A stretch of DNA of 64,000 bases from JADKIH01 sp031385005 (lineage in GTDB: Bacteria > Bacteroidota > Bacteroidia > AKYH767-A > 2013-40CM-41-45), in the NCBI GenBank assembly GCA_031385005.1, contig JANNBB010000070.1:1-64000 (forward strand), read 5' to 3'. The position numbers and the translations under genes are program-made. Within the stretch, counting starts at the first letter, position 1, and every line of letters starts with the position of its first letter. The notes beneath the pieces were generated by a model, which was not told the origin of the DNA, ran no database searches, and worked only from the letters and a program-made list of their open reading frames with translations. Below, piece after piece: positions 25,846 to 35,317 of the stretch.

Positions 25846-26967
25846 ATGAGCGGAATGAAATTGATTGCAGAGGTTTTATTTATTATTCTAGTATTAACCT
25901 CCCTGATCCAACTTGGATATTATTGGATGAATTACAGAAGACTAGCTTATTTTGTCAGAAGGTCGGCGAACACAGTAGCTAAGCCCTTATCTGTAATTAT
26001 TTGTGCACGAAACGAGGCCGAACGCCTCAAAAAATATTTACCTGATGTACTTGAACAGGATTATCCTTCATTTGAAGTAATTGTTGTTAACGATTGTTCA
26101 TGGGATGATACTGATTTAGTGTTAAAGGATTTTGAAAAGCAGTATAAGCATTTAAAAATCGTCACCATTAACGAACAGGAAAAATATAAGCACGGAAAAA
26201 AATTCGCACTCACATTGGGAATCAAAGCAGCATCTAACGATTTGCTTTTATTTACCGATGCAGACTGTCGTCCTCTCGGAAAGCAATGGATATCTTTAAT
26301 GCAAAGTAATTTTTCTGATAAATCGGACTTTGTATTGGGTTATGGCGCGTACAACAAAGAACCCGGAATCATCAATAAACTCATACGTTTTGACGCTTTC
26401 ATGATAGCTATACAATTCCTTTCTGCTGCTCTGGCCGGTAATTCCTATATGGGCGTTGGAAGAAATTTGGCATATAAAAAAACCATTTTCTTTAAGAATA
26501 AGGGCTTTGCCAAGCATAATCATGTCCTTTCAGGTGATGATGATCTGTTTGTCAATGAAAATGCTAATTCAGAAAATTGTACAATAGAAATCACCCCCGA
26601 AGCGTTTACATCTTCAGAGCCCAAGAGATCATTTTCTGAATGGTTTACCCAAAAGAAAAGGCATTTGTCAACTTCTCGTTACTATAAATCATCCGATAAA
26701 TTTTCCTTATTCCTAAAAAATGGAAGTGTCATTTTTTTCTACCTGCTTCTCATTACCTTGTTAATTCTGCAATACGACTGGAGATTACTCGTATCTTTGT
26801 ACGCTTTCGTCTTGTTGGCAAAAATGCCCATCATCTATAAGATCGCAACTAAACTAAAAGAAAAGGATATCATTTGGAGTTTTCCTTTGCTGGAATTTTT
26901 TCACACCCTCTTATTGCCTCTTTTCTACTTAGCTAACCTCATATCAAAACAAAAAACATGGAAGTAA
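25846..26967 (+). CDS. Membrane-anchored family 2 glycosyltransferase
   Basis: 373 aa. An N-terminal membrane helix (about residues 6-24) precedes a GT-A domain: SVIICARNEAERLKKYLPDV, FEVIVVNDCSWDDTDLVL, the DxD-type metal site in LLFTDADCRP, and GDDDLFVNENA plus the QKKRHLSTSRYY segment, which is the QxxRW-like acceptor region of processive GT2 enzymes. Two or three C-terminal membrane helices follow. It probably transfers sugars for a surface polysaccharide or lipid from a nucleotide sugar at the inner membrane; the product cannot be read. The following ECF sigma gene overlaps its end by 10 nt, so they are co-transcribed, a pairing I recall from other Bacteroidota. Confidence 0.85.
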   Translation: MSGMKLIAEVLFIILVLTSLIQLGYYWMNYRRLAYFVRRSANTVAKPLSVIICARNEAERLKKYLPDVLEQDYPSFEVIVVNDCSWDDTDLVLKDFEKQYKHLKIVTINEQEKYKHGKKFALTLGIKAASNDLLLFTDADCRPLGKQWISLMQSNFSDKSDFVLGYGAYNKEPGIINKLIRFDAFMIAIQFLSAALAGNSYMGVGRNLAYKKTIFFKNKGFAKHNHVLSGDDDLFVNENANSENCTIEITPEAFTSSEPKRSFSEWFTQKKRHLSTSRYYKSSDKFSLFLKNGSVIFFYLLLITLLILQYDWRLLVSLYAFVLLAKMPIIYKIATKLKEKDIIWSFPLLEFFHTLLLPLFYLANLISKQKTWK

Positions 26968-27563
26968 ATCCCAATCTTTCTGAAAAAGCCCAGATTGATT
27001 TCAAACTGGTTCAACAAGCAGTAAAAGGCGATCAGAAGGCATATGCCGAACTCATGTCGCGCTATAAAGATTCAATTTACTTTATGCTTCTGAAGATGGT
27101 TAATAACCGCGACGATGCCGATGATCTCACTATTGAAGCATTCGGAAAAGCTTTTAAAAACCTTCATCAATATACTCCCGATTTTGCATTCAGTACCTGG
27201 CTATTTAAAATTGCTACCAATAATTGTATAGACTTCATCCGCAGAAAAAGAAAGTTTACATTCTCTATCGATAAGAGTATGGAAAGCGATAGCGGACATG
27301 AAATGCAATTCGAGATCAAATCTCCGATGCTCGATCCGGAGGAGAATATGATCAAAAAGCAAAAGGCAGTCCTCATGCGCGATGTCGTTGAAAAACTCAA
27401 ACCACGTTACAAACGCCTCGTCGAACTCCGCTACTTCCAGGAACGCTCATACGAAGAAATCGCCGAAGAACTCAAACTTCCTCTTGGTACCGTTAAAGCT
27501 CAACTTTTCAGAGCACGTGAATTTCTTTACCAGATTTTAAAAAATCAGGAAGAACAGATTTAG
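26958..27563 (+). CDS. ECF-type RNA polymerase sigma factor
   Basis: 201-aa sigma-70 family factor of the RpoE/ECF type. Region 2 (about residues 15-100) includes QKAYAELMSRYKDSIYFMLL, DDADDLTIEAFGKAFKNL (core binding) and FSTWLFKIATNNCIDFIRRK (-10 recognition). Region 4 (about 135-195) includes LKPRYKRLVELRYFQERSYE and EIAEELKLPLGTVKAQLFRA, the helix-turn-helix for the -35. No sigma-1.1 or region 3. It overlaps the upstream glycosyltransferase gene by 10 nt. No anti-sigma factor gene is next to it: downstream comes a repeat and then rsmG. Regulon unknown. Confidence 0.92.
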   Translation: MEVNPNLSEKAQIDFKLVQQAVKGDQKAYAELMSRYKDSIYFMLLKMVNNRDDADDLTIEAFGKAFKNLHQYTPDFAFSTWLFKIATNNCIDFIRRKRKFTFSIDKSMESDSGHEMQFEIKSPMLDPEENMIKKQKAVLMRDVVEKLKPRYKRLVELRYFQERSYEEIAEELKLPLGTVKAQLFRAREFLYQILKNQEEQI

Positions 27564-27640
27564 CTTCTTTTTATAATTCGTTAATTTGCTAATTCGTTAA
27601 TTAGTTAATCACTGCTATCCGAAGAAAATTAGGTAATGCC

Positions 27641-27740
27641 TGTAAACAATTAAATTTTAATAAAAAGTCAGTAAAAACTTTCATTAAAAAAGTAAGGGTG
27701 TTAGTACCGGCCTTTGTTTTACCCGGACAACAATGATTTG
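27641..27740 (+). repeat. Dispersed intergenic repeat, uninterrupted copy
   Basis: Two parts, 27641-27696 and 27700-27740, separated only by 3 nt, that match the separated halves at 14110-14165 and 14427-14458. The second part also matches 7572-7609. It lies between the sigma factor gene and rsmG. Upstream, AATTCGTTAATT occurs twice in tandem around 27577-27605. Confidence 0.65.
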
Positions 27741-27768
27741 TTAATTAATTTGAATTGTAAAACTAAAA

Positions 27769-28416
27769 ATGATTGATGAAACGATTTCTGACGACAGTCA
27801 TCTTTTAAAAAAATATTTTCACGGACTTACGGAAGTTCAGTTAAAACAATTTTCTCTTTTACCTTCCTTGTATGCCGACTGGAATGAAAAAATAAATGTG
27901 ATATCACGCAAGGATATCGTACACTTATTTACCAATCATATTTTACATTCACTCAGCATTGCAAAACTGATTTCTTTTAATCCCGGAACAAGAATTATCG
28001 ACGTGGGAACCGGCGGCGGTTTCCCCGGCATTCCACTCGCCATTTTCTTTCCCGATTGTGAATTTTTATTAGTCGATTCTATCGGTAAAAAGATTTTAGT
28101 CGTCAATGAAGTCGTTCAAGCCCTCGGATTAACAAATGTTACTGCCATCAAAAGCAGAGCAGAAGACGTAGACGCTGAATGTGACTTCGTCGTCAGCCGA
28201 GCTGTTGCCGGAATCAGCGACCTCTATCAGTGGACCAAACACCTGGTTCAAGCAGGTGGAAATAATACCATGAGAAACGGTTGGCTATTCATTAAAGGAG
28301 GCGATCTTTCTGAAGAAAAAAAAGCTCTTAAAAAGGAGATGATGGAATTCGAAATCAGTAATTTCTTTAAAGAAAATTTTTTCGAAACTAAAAAAATCAT
28401 CTACTTTCAGGCTTGA
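27769..28416 (+). CDS. rsmG: 16S rRNA (guanine527-N7)-methyltransferase
   Basis: 215-aa class I SAM methyltransferase (GidB). Characteristic segments: LYADWNEKINVISRKDIVHL then FTNHILHSLSI, the SAM-binding loop IIDVGTGGGFPGIPLAIFFP, FLLVDSIGKKILVVNEVVQ, KSRAEDVDAECDFVVSRAVA, and LFIKGGDL. Full length for the family. It modifies G527 in the 530 loop of 16S rRNA; loss gives low-level streptomycin resistance in other bacteria. The rpmH gene follows after a separate promoter. Confidence 0.95.
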   Translation: MIDETISDDSHLLKKYFHGLTEVQLKQFSLLPSLYADWNEKINVISRKDIVHLFTNHILHSLSIAKLISFNPGTRIIDVGTGGGFPGIPLAIFFPDCEFLLVDSIGKKILVVNEVVQALGLTNVTAIKSRAEDVDAECDFVVSRAVAGISDLYQWTKHLVQAGGNNTMRNGWLFIKGGDLSEEKKALKKEMMEFEISNFFKENFFETKKIIYFQA

Positions 28417-28523
28417 TCCAATTACTTTATTTTTCAGATGAATTATTCTTAAACTAATTGAATTTTCAGTTTGCATGACTTGTTTTGTTAATGTACTTTG
28501 CACGAAGAATTAAGTAAAAGTAA

Positions 28524-28554
28524 TTTGCTTTTTCCAAAGGGAATTGTACCTTTG
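28524..28554 (+). promoter_or_regulatory. Canonical Bacteroidota promoter for rpmH
   Basis: TTTG at 28524-28527, a 19-nt spacer and TACCTTTG at 28547-28554 match the TTTG/TAnnTTTG consensus exactly. The start codon follows 29 nt later. This is the clearest promoter in the window and supports the phylum assignment. Confidence 0.8.
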
Positions 28555-28583
28555 CCCTCCATTTTTGAAGAAAATATAGAATC

Positions 28584-28739
28584 ATGAAACGGACCTTCCA
28601 ACCCTCAACCCGCAAAAGAAAGAATAAACACGGTTTTCGTGAAAGAATGAGCACTGCCAATGGCCGTCGCGTTTTAGCCGCTCGCCGTAAAAGAGGTCGC
28701 AAGAAACTCACTGTTTCCAGCGAAAAAAGTAATAAATAG
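28584..28739 (+). CDS. rpmH: Ribosomal protein bL34
   Basis: A 51-aa very basic protein starting MKRTFQPSTRKRKNKHGFRE and continuing RMSTANGRRVLAARRKRGRK, which is unmistakably bL34 of the large ribosomal subunit. The C-terminal tail (VSSEKSNK) is slightly longer than in E. coli, as is common in Bacteroidota. It has its own consensus promoter. The usual rpmH partners (rnpA, yidC, dnaA) do not follow; the next gene is convergent. Confidence 0.97.
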   Translation: MKRTFQPSTRKRKNKHGFRERMSTANGRRVLAARRKRGRKKLTVSSEKSNK

Positions 28740-28752
28740 TTAATTTTTAAGT

Positions 28753-28774
28753 TTGATAATCAATAGATTATCAA
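28753..28774. terminator. AT-rich stem-loop between rpmH and a convergent gene
   Basis: TTGATAATC pairs perfectly with GATTATCAA around an AATA loop, 13 nt after the rpmH stop codon. The tail (TTAATTAAAA) is not a clean T-run, so termination, perhaps in both directions, is only plausible. Confidence 0.4.
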
Positions 28775-28800
28775 TTAATTAAAACAGATATATTACGATG

Positions 28801-29640
28801 TCAGGTTTTCCGGGCATCGTTTTTTTGTGGACTTATCATCCGTGAAATGTCCTTTAATACCTTTTCTTTCAGTAGTTTATGTCCTGCTTCGAGGACATTT
28901 AATATCACAAACTCACTTACTCCTTTTTGCAACGACCTTCCAATTGAAGGTGGAATGATCTTATCGTATTTGCCAAAAAAGAGGTCGAATGGAATTCTGT
29001 GCTTTCTAATAATGGTTTTGATATCTGATTTCCTTGAAATGATTTTTCTGAAAACCATCCAAATCAAAAAAACCTTCTGACGCTTTTCTTCCGTATCAAA
29101 ATTTTGTCTGGCAAATTGAAATTTCTTTTCACTCACCAACCGCGTCTTACGCAGGAAAATAGCGACTTTGAAAAAAATAATTGGATTTGTAATTGATTGC
29201 TTAAAAACCCATTTGCCTATCAGTGAATTTGTTAAAAGGCGATACAATCTGCTAATATGGATGCCATCCGGTGCTAAAAGAATAACTCTTTCGATTTTTT
29301 CAGGAAGCAATTCAACCATTTTCAAGACAATCCTACCGCCCAGACTGAAGCCCAACAACGTATAACTTTTGGCAGGAAATCGATCAGCCAGTTGAAGAAA
29401 CATTTTTTTTAGCTCGTCTGTTGATAGTCCGTTTTTCACTAAATCATCTTCAGCTTTACTAGCCCCATGAAAAAAGAGGTTTACAGCTACTATTTTGAAT
29501 TCGTCGCCTATAAAATCTCCTAAAATTCTAAAGTCTTCAGCATTGTTGTTAAATCCATGAAATGCAATCAGTACTTTCGGGCCATTGCCAAAGATAAAGT
29601 ACTCTAACTCATAATCTACGTGATTGATTACCCCTTGCAT
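28801..29640 (-). CDS. Alpha/beta hydrolase
   Basis: About 279 aa from the ATG at 29640 (MQGVINHVDYELEYFIFGNG). The oxyanion region KVLIAFHGFNNNAEDFRILG, the nucleophile elbow LLGFSLGGRIVLKM with the catalytic Ser, an Asp in LFFGKYDKIIP, and the catalytic His in EAGHKLLKEKV complete the hydrolase triad. Several membrane-like or basic stretches lie in the lid region. The substrate is unknown; esterase or thioesterase activity is the generic expectation. The open frame continues 31 codons upstream to a TTG, but that part looks non-coding. A TATCTTTG promoter-like box ends 5 nt before the chosen ATG, which would make the mRNA leaderless. Confidence 0.8.
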   Translation of the reverse strand: MQGVINHVDYELEYFIFGNGPKVLIAFHGFNNNAEDFRILGDFIGDEFKIVAVNLFFHGASKAEDDLVKNGLSTDELKKMFLQLADRFPAKSYTLLGFSLGGRIVLKMVELLPEKIERVILLAPDGIHISRLYRLLTNSLIGKWVFKQSITNPIIFFKVAIFLRKTRLVSEKKFQFARQNFDTEEKRQKVFLIWMVFRKIISRKSDIKTIIRKHRIPFDLFFGKYDKIIPPSIGRSLQKGVSEFVILNVLEAGHKLLKEKVLKDISRMISPQKNDARKT

Positions 29641-29779
29641 AGCATCAAAGATAATTTCTAATTCTGACAACACTAGAATTAAAGGGGAAACTGTATTTTT
29701 GAGCAAAAGCTGATAGCAGAATCGACAAATCAATTGTAAGATATTCCTTTAGTATTCAACCATATTTCTACCTGTAAAC

Positions 29780-32593
29780 ATGAGAGACACTTCAATTAAA
29801 TCTGTTCTAATCATCGGCAGCGGACCGATTGTAATTGGACAAGCATGTGAATTTGATTATTCCGGATCTCAGGCAGCTCGTTCGTTGAGGGAAGAAGGCA
29901 TTGAGGTAACACTCATTAATTCGAATCCGGCAACGATTATGACGGACTCCGTTACTGCTAATAATATTTACCTCAAACCACTTGTGAAAAAGTCAATCAT
30001 CGAGATTTTGGAGAAGCATAAGATCGATGCAGTGCTTCCAACAATGGGAGGACAAACAGCTTTGAATCTTGCTATCGATTGCCAGAAGGCCGGCATTTGG
30101 GATAAATATGGCGTGCGTATTATCGGAGTCGACATCGCTGCCATTCACATGACAGAAGATCGGGAGAAATTCCGTTTGCGAATGCTCGAACTAGGCGCCG
30201 GTGTTTGTAAAGGCCGCACCGCATCTTCCTTCCTCGAAGGAAAAGAAATTGCACAGGAAATCGGATTTCCACTCGTCATTCGTCCTTCTTTTACATTGGG
30301 AGGAACAGGCGGAGGTTTTGTTCATACCAAAGAAGAATTTGACGCTGCCATCAATCGGGGATTGCATGCTTCCCCTTTGCATGAAGTGTTGATCGAGCAA
30401 TCCATCAGGGGATGGAAAGAATTCGAATTGGAATTGCTTCGTGATTCTGCCGGAAATGTAATCATCATTTGTTCGATAGAAAATTTCGATCCGATGGGTA
30501 TTCATACAGGTGATTCGATAACCGTCGCTCCTGCAATGACTCTTTCTGATGTGACTTATCAGCGATTACGGGATCTGGCTATTAAGTGTATGAATGGCAT
30601 CGGTAACTTTGCCGGTGGTTGCAATATTCAATTTTCCGTTAACCCTGATAATGAAGAGGAGATCATCGTCATTGAAATCAACCCGCGTGTATCCCGCTCA
30701 TCCGCTCTGGCTTCCAAAGCTACAGGTTATCCGATAGCGAAGATCGCTGCCAAACTTGCAATTGGATACAACCTCGATGAACTCAGCAATCAGATCACAA
30801 AAAGCACTTCCGCCTTCTTTGAACCGACGCTTGATTATGTTATCGTAAAAGTTCCACGTTGGAATTTTGATAAGTTTCAGGGAACAGATCGTCATCTGGG
30901 ATTGCAAATGAAGTCAGTAGGAGAAGCAATGGGTATTGGTCGAAGTTTTCAGGAAGCCCTCCAAAAAGCTTGTCAGTCGCTCGAGATAAAACGAAACGGA
31001 TTGGGAGCTGACGGAAGAGAATTAAGAGAACAGGAAGAAATACTGGACAGTCTCGAACGTCCGCGTTGGAACCGATTGTTTCATATTTACGATGCATTTA
31101 AGATAGGAATACCATTCAATACCATTCACAAACTCACCCGCATCGATCCCTGGTTTTTACGACAGATTGAAGAGCTCATTCAATTGGAAAAAGAAATCGA
31201 AAAATTCAATGTCGATTCAATTCCGCGTGAGTTGCTGATGGAGGCTAAGAAGAAAGGATATGCAGACAGACAGGTAGCACACCTGTTACGGTGCCTCGAA
31301 AGTCAGGTCTTTAAAAAACGAAAAGACATGAACATTAAGCGCGTCTGGAAACTCGTAGATACCTGTGCCGCGGAGTTCGAAGCGAAGACGCCTTATTACT
31401 ATTCTACCTTTGATGAAGAAAATGAAAGTGTACGAACAGATAAAAAGAAGATCGTCATTCTCGGTTCGGGTCCCAACCGCATCGGACAAGGGATTGAATT
31501 TGATTACAGTTGTGTGCATGGAGTACTGGCGGCAAAAGAGTGCGGCTATGAAACGATTATGATTAATTGCAATCCGGAAACAGTAAGCACCGACTTCGAT
31601 ATATCAGACAAACTTTATTTTGAACCTGTTTTCTGGGAGCATATTTATGAGATTATCGAACATGAGAAGCCCGAAGGTGTAATCGTTCAATTGGGCGGAC
31701 AGACAGCATTGAAGTTGGCGGAGAAGCTTGACAAATATGGCATACACATTATCGGTACTTCCTATAAATCACTCGATCTCGCAGAGGATCGTGGAAGGTT
31801 TTCGACTTTGTTGCGCGATCTCAATATTCCTTATCCTAAATTCGGTGTGGTAGAGAATGCCGATCAAAGTGTGGAGTTGTCCAGGGAATTGGGTTTTCCA
31901 TTGTTAGTTCGTCCTTCTTATGTTTTAGGCGGACAGAGTATGAAAATCGTTATTAACGAGAGCGAACTGGAGACGCATGTAATTAAAATATTGCAGGATA
32001 TTCCGGATAATAAAATTTTGCTTGATAATTTTTTAGAGAAAGCGATAGAAGCGGAGGCCGATGCAATTTGCGATGGAGATGATGTTTATATTATCGGTAT
32101 CATGGAACACATTGAACCTGCGGGTATACATAGCGGCGATAGCAATGCAGTACTTCCTCCCTTTGATCTCAGCGAAAATGTTATCAATCAAATAAAGGAC
32201 ATTACAAAGAAAGTTGCGATAGCAATGCGGGTAATCGGACTAATTAACATTCAATTTGCCATTAAGAATGATATTGTCTATGTAATCGAAGCCAATCCCC
32301 GTGCTTCGCGTACAGTTCCATTTATCGCTAAAGCGTACCGTGAACCCTATGTAAATTATGCGACAAAAGTTATGTTAGGGGTGAATAAGGTAAAAGATTT
32401 TAATTTCAAACCTTTTCAAGAAGGATATGCAATAAAAGTTCCTGTGTTTTCATTCGATAAATTTTTAGATGTAAATAAAGAACTCGGTCCGGAAATGAAA
32501 TCAACCGGAGAAGCTATTTATTTTATTAAGGACCTGGAAGACGAATTCTTTCAAAAAATTTACGGTGAGAGGAATTTGTATTTGTCGAGGTAG
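29780..32593 (+). CDS. carB: Carbamoyl-phosphate synthase large subunit
   Basis: 937 aa. Two homologous ATP-grasp halves are seen: the first starts SVLIIGSGPIVIGQACEFDY and includes FPLVIRPSFTLGGTGGGFVH, the second starts KIVILGSGPNRIGQGIEFDY and includes FPLLVRPSYVLGGQSMKIVI. Ammonia from the small subunit is converted with bicarbonate and two ATP into carbamoyl phosphate for pyrimidines and arginine. The protein ends soon after the second ATP-grasp region, at ERNLYLSR, so the roughly 130-residue MGS-like allosteric domain present in E. coli CarB (about 1070 aa) is absent. I recall the same short form in other Bacteroidota. carA is not adjacent in this window. Confidence 0.95.
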   Translation: MRDTSIKSVLIIGSGPIVIGQACEFDYSGSQAARSLREEGIEVTLINSNPATIMTDSVTANNIYLKPLVKKSIIEILEKHKIDAVLPTMGGQTALNLAIDCQKAGIWDKYGVRIIGVDIAAIHMTEDREKFRLRMLELGAGVCKGRTASSFLEGKEIAQEIGFPLVIRPSFTLGGTGGGFVHTKEEFDAAINRGLHASPLHEVLIEQSIRGWKEFELELLRDSAGNVIIICSIENFDPMGIHTGDSITVAPAMTLSDVTYQRLRDLAIKCMNGIGNFAGGCNIQFSVNPDNEEEIIVIEINPRVSRSSALASKATGYPIAKIAAKLAIGYNLDELSNQITKSTSAFFEPTLDYVIVKVPRWNFDKFQGTDRHLGLQMKSVGEAMGIGRSFQEALQKACQSLEIKRNGLGADGRELREQEEILDSLERPRWNRLFHIYDAFKIGIPFNTIHKLTRIDPWFLRQIEELIQLEKEIEKFNVDSIPRELLMEAKKKGYADRQVAHLLRCLESQVFKKRKDMNIKRVWKLVDTCAAEFEAKTPYYYSTFDEENESVRTDKKKIVILGSGPNRIGQGIEFDYSCVHGVLAAKECGYETIMINCNPETVSTDFDISDKLYFEPVFWEHIYEIIEHEKPEGVIVQLGGQTALKLAEKLDKYGIHIIGTSYKSLDLAEDRGRFSTLLRDLNIPYPKFGVVENADQSVELSRELGFPLLVRPSYVLGGQSMKIVINESELETHVIKILQDIPDNKILLDNFLEKAIEAEADAICDGDDVYIIGIMEHIEPAGIHSGDSNAVLPPFDLSENVINQIKDITKKVAIAMRVIGLINIQFAIKNDIVYVIEANPRASRTVPFIAKAYREPYVNYATKVMLGVNKVKDFNFKPFQEGYAIKVPVFSFDKFLDVNKELGPEMKSTGEAIYFIKDLEDEFFQKIYGERNLYLSR

Positions 32594-32696
32594 GAGTTTG
32601 TACTGATGAACACCTTTTTATTGGTTTGCAACCTTTACGGAAGTCAACCGATTCAATATTCAATAATTCTTATATTAGCTGCCTAATGTAAACTCT

Positions 32697-35180
32697 ATGA
32701 AAAGACACCTCCCGCATGTAATCGCTCTTGCTGTTTTTATTGTCATTACCATGATTTACTTCGCTCCTTTATTCGGAGGAAAGGAACTCAAGCAAACAGA
32801 TATCAACAACTGGAAGGGAATGTCGGAGGAGATTCTCAAATTTAAGGAAAAGACCGGCGAAAATACTTATTGGACAAATTCCATGTTTGGCGGAATGCCC
32901 GGCTACCAGATTACTGTTGTTTATGCAGCTAATTTGCTTCAGTATGTCGACAAGATTTTCACACTCGGATTACCTAACCCTTCCAATTACTTTTTTCTTT
33001 TCATGGCCGGATTTTATTTTTTGCTTATTGTTATGGGTATCGACAAAAGAATTGCCATCGTTGGAGCAGTCGCATTCGCCTTCAGCTCCTATTTTCTGAT
33101 TATCATTGAAGCCGGACACAATTCAAAGGCACATGCAATCGGATATATGGCTCCTGTCATTGCCGGTATTATTATGACCTATCGGAGCCGACATTTGCTC
33201 GGTGCAGCATTGACAGCTTTATTCCTCGGATTGGAACTCTACTCGAATCACCTTCAGATTACTTACTACCTGATGCTGATTATTCTTATTTTGGTAGCTA
33301 CAGAATTGTACTCTGCTATCAAAGAAAAAAGGATTGCCGGTTTTGTAAAAGCAAGTTCTCTTCTTGTTTGTGGCGTTGTGCTTGCAGTATTGTCTAACAT
33401 AACAAGTTTGTGGGCTACACAGGAATATGGAAAATATTCAACTCGCGGTCCATCGGAGCTCACGAACAATAAAGAGAACCAGACAACAGGCCTTGATCGG
33501 GACTATATCACCGATTGGAGTCACGGTATCGGCGAAACCTTTACCTTATTCATTCCCGATTTCAAAGGCGGTGCCAGTGAGCCCATTTCTAAAAATAACA
33601 AAGAAGTATTGAATAAAGTGAATAGCAGTTACCGTCAATATGTTGGAGGATTTGGTTCTTATTTCGGTGATCAGCCATTTACAAACGGACCTTATTATAT
33701 TGGTTGTATTGTCATCTTATTATTTGTCATCGGAGTATTTGTAGTGCAAGGCCCCGTTAAATGGTGGCTGTTAATTGCAACAGCACTTTCACTCATGCTA
33801 AGTTGGGGGAAGAACCTAATGTCGTTTACCAATCTTTTCCTTGATTTAGTTCCCGGTTATGATAAGTTTAGAGCAGTTGCCATGATAATGGTTATTGCTG
33901 AATTCGCAGTTCCCCTGTTGGCCATTATTACTGTAAACAAAATGGTTACAGAAAAAGATTTTTTTGAACGCAATAAAAAGAAGCTCATGTATTCTATGGG
34001 AGCAGTAATTGCCATTGCCTTATTGATTTCCGTCGCTCCGGGAACATTCACTTCTTTCTATACACAAAATGAATACGATCAGGTATCGCAGTCTGTGCAA
34101 GGGCAACCCAATTCATCGCAAATGCTCGATGAATTTTTTAGTGCTGTCAGTACTGCACGAGAGGAAATCGTTAAAGGCGATGCACTGCGTACACTTTTTT
34201 TGGTCATCCTTGTCTCGATTTTAATTTGGACTTTTCTGAAATACCGTTACAAGAGTGAAATTTTCATCTATGCATTGATGGCACTAATTATTATCGATCT
34301 GAGTGTTGTCGGACGCAGGTATTTGCATTCGGAAGATTTTGTAAAGAAATCTGCCAATGCAGTTCCTTTTCCTATGACGCAAGCCGATCAATATATTCTT
34401 CAGGATAAAACACCGAGTTACCGTGTATTGAATATTGCCGCTAACACTTTCAATGATGCGAGTACGTCTTATTATCATCAATCAATCGGCGGTTATCACG
34501 GAGCGAAATTAAAACGTTACAAAGAAGTAATTGATACCTGTTTGACAAGAGAACTAGCAGTATTGCGATCAGTCATGCAAAAACCAGATTCTTCAACGGA
34601 GAAAATAATGTCGAGCCAGCCCGTCATCAACATGATGAATACAAAATATATCATTTACAATCCGGACGCACCGCCTGCATTGAATTCAGGTGCATTGGGG
34701 AATGCCTGGTTTGTGTCTTCAATCAAAATGGTGCCGAATGCAGATGCTGAAATTGTTGCCATCAAAAATTTTGATCCTCGCTATACAGTTATCGTGGATG
34801 AACGATACAAAGAAAAATTAGCCGGCTTTAATGTTACCGGTCCGGATTCTGTTTCTTCTATTCAGTTAACAGAATACAAACCCAATCATCTGACTTATAA
34901 ATATTCTGCAAACAGTGAGCAGTTAGCTGTTTTCTCGGAAATATTTTACGATAAAGGATGGCATGCATTTATCGATGGAAATCCGGCAGATTATTTCAGA
35001 GCGAATTATATTTTGCGTGCCATGAAAGTACCGGCAGGAAATCATACCCTTGAATTTAAATTCGAACCTCAGGTTGTTTTTACGGGAGAGAAAATTTCAT
35101 TTGCAGGATCTATATTGATTCTTTTGATGGCCGGTATAGCTTGCTGGATGGAATTGAAGAAGAAGCCGCAAACAGATTAA
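32697..35180 (+). CDS. YfhO-family multi-pass membrane protein
   Basis: 827 aa with a dozen or so hydrophobic helices. Family landmarks are the N-terminal VITMIYFAPLFGGKELKQTD and TYWTNSMFGGMPGYQITVVY (luminal loop), the YSNHLQITYYLML region, then a C-terminal soluble domain (PSYRVLNIAANTFNDASTSY, YSANSEQLAVFSEIFYDKGW, HAFIDGNPADYFRANYILRA) and a last membrane helix. YfhO proteins are GT-C-like; in Firmicutes they take part in teichoic-acid glycosylation, while in Bacteroidota the role is not defined. The following GT4 and asnB genes suggest a glycan assembly context. Confidence 0.85.
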   Translation: MKRHLPHVIALAVFIVITMIYFAPLFGGKELKQTDINNWKGMSEEILKFKEKTGENTYWTNSMFGGMPGYQITVVYAANLLQYVDKIFTLGLPNPSNYFFLFMAGFYFLLIVMGIDKRIAIVGAVAFAFSSYFLIIIEAGHNSKAHAIGYMAPVIAGIIMTYRSRHLLGAALTALFLGLELYSNHLQITYYLMLIILILVATELYSAIKEKRIAGFVKASSLLVCGVVLAVLSNITSLWATQEYGKYSTRGPSELTNNKENQTTGLDRDYITDWSHGIGETFTLFIPDFKGGASEPISKNNKEVLNKVNSSYRQYVGGFGSYFGDQPFTNGPYYIGCIVILLFVIGVFVVQGPVKWWLLIATALSLMLSWGKNLMSFTNLFLDLVPGYDKFRAVAMIMVIAEFAVPLLAIITVNKMVTEKDFFERNKKKLMYSMGAVIAIALLISVAPGTFTSFYTQNEYDQVSQSVQGQPNSSQMLDEFFSAVSTAREEIVKGDALRTLFLVILVSILIWTFLKYRYKSEIFIYALMALIIIDLSVVGRRYLHSEDFVKKSANAVPFPMTQADQYILQDKTPSYRVLNIAANTFNDASTSYYHQSIGGYHGAKLKRYKEVIDTCLTRELAVLRSVMQKPDSSTEKIMSSQPVINMMNTKYIIYNPDAPPALNSGALGNAWFVSSIKMVPNADAEIVAIKNFDPRYTVIVDERYKEKLAGFNVTGPDSVSSIQLTEYKPNHLTYKYSANSEQLAVFSEIFYDKGWHAFIDGNPADYFRANYILRAMKVPAGNHTLEFKFEPQVVFTGEKISFAGSILILLMAGIACWMELKKKPQTD

Positions 35181-35317
35181 TATGGGAGTTGAAGATTTTT
35201 TATAGCACTTAGATTTCTTTGTATTTAGCATCTTCTTTATTTGTGGTAATTATTTTTCATTCCTACTGCATAGAAGGTGTAATTTAAATTGAAAGACCAA
35301 AAAGGAACTTCATTGAA

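Noticed and set aside
29780..32593. CarB as a truncated gene because it lacks the MGS domain
   Set aside because: Both ATP-grasp halves are complete, the end is clean and the short form is, to my knowledge, normal in Bacteroidota.
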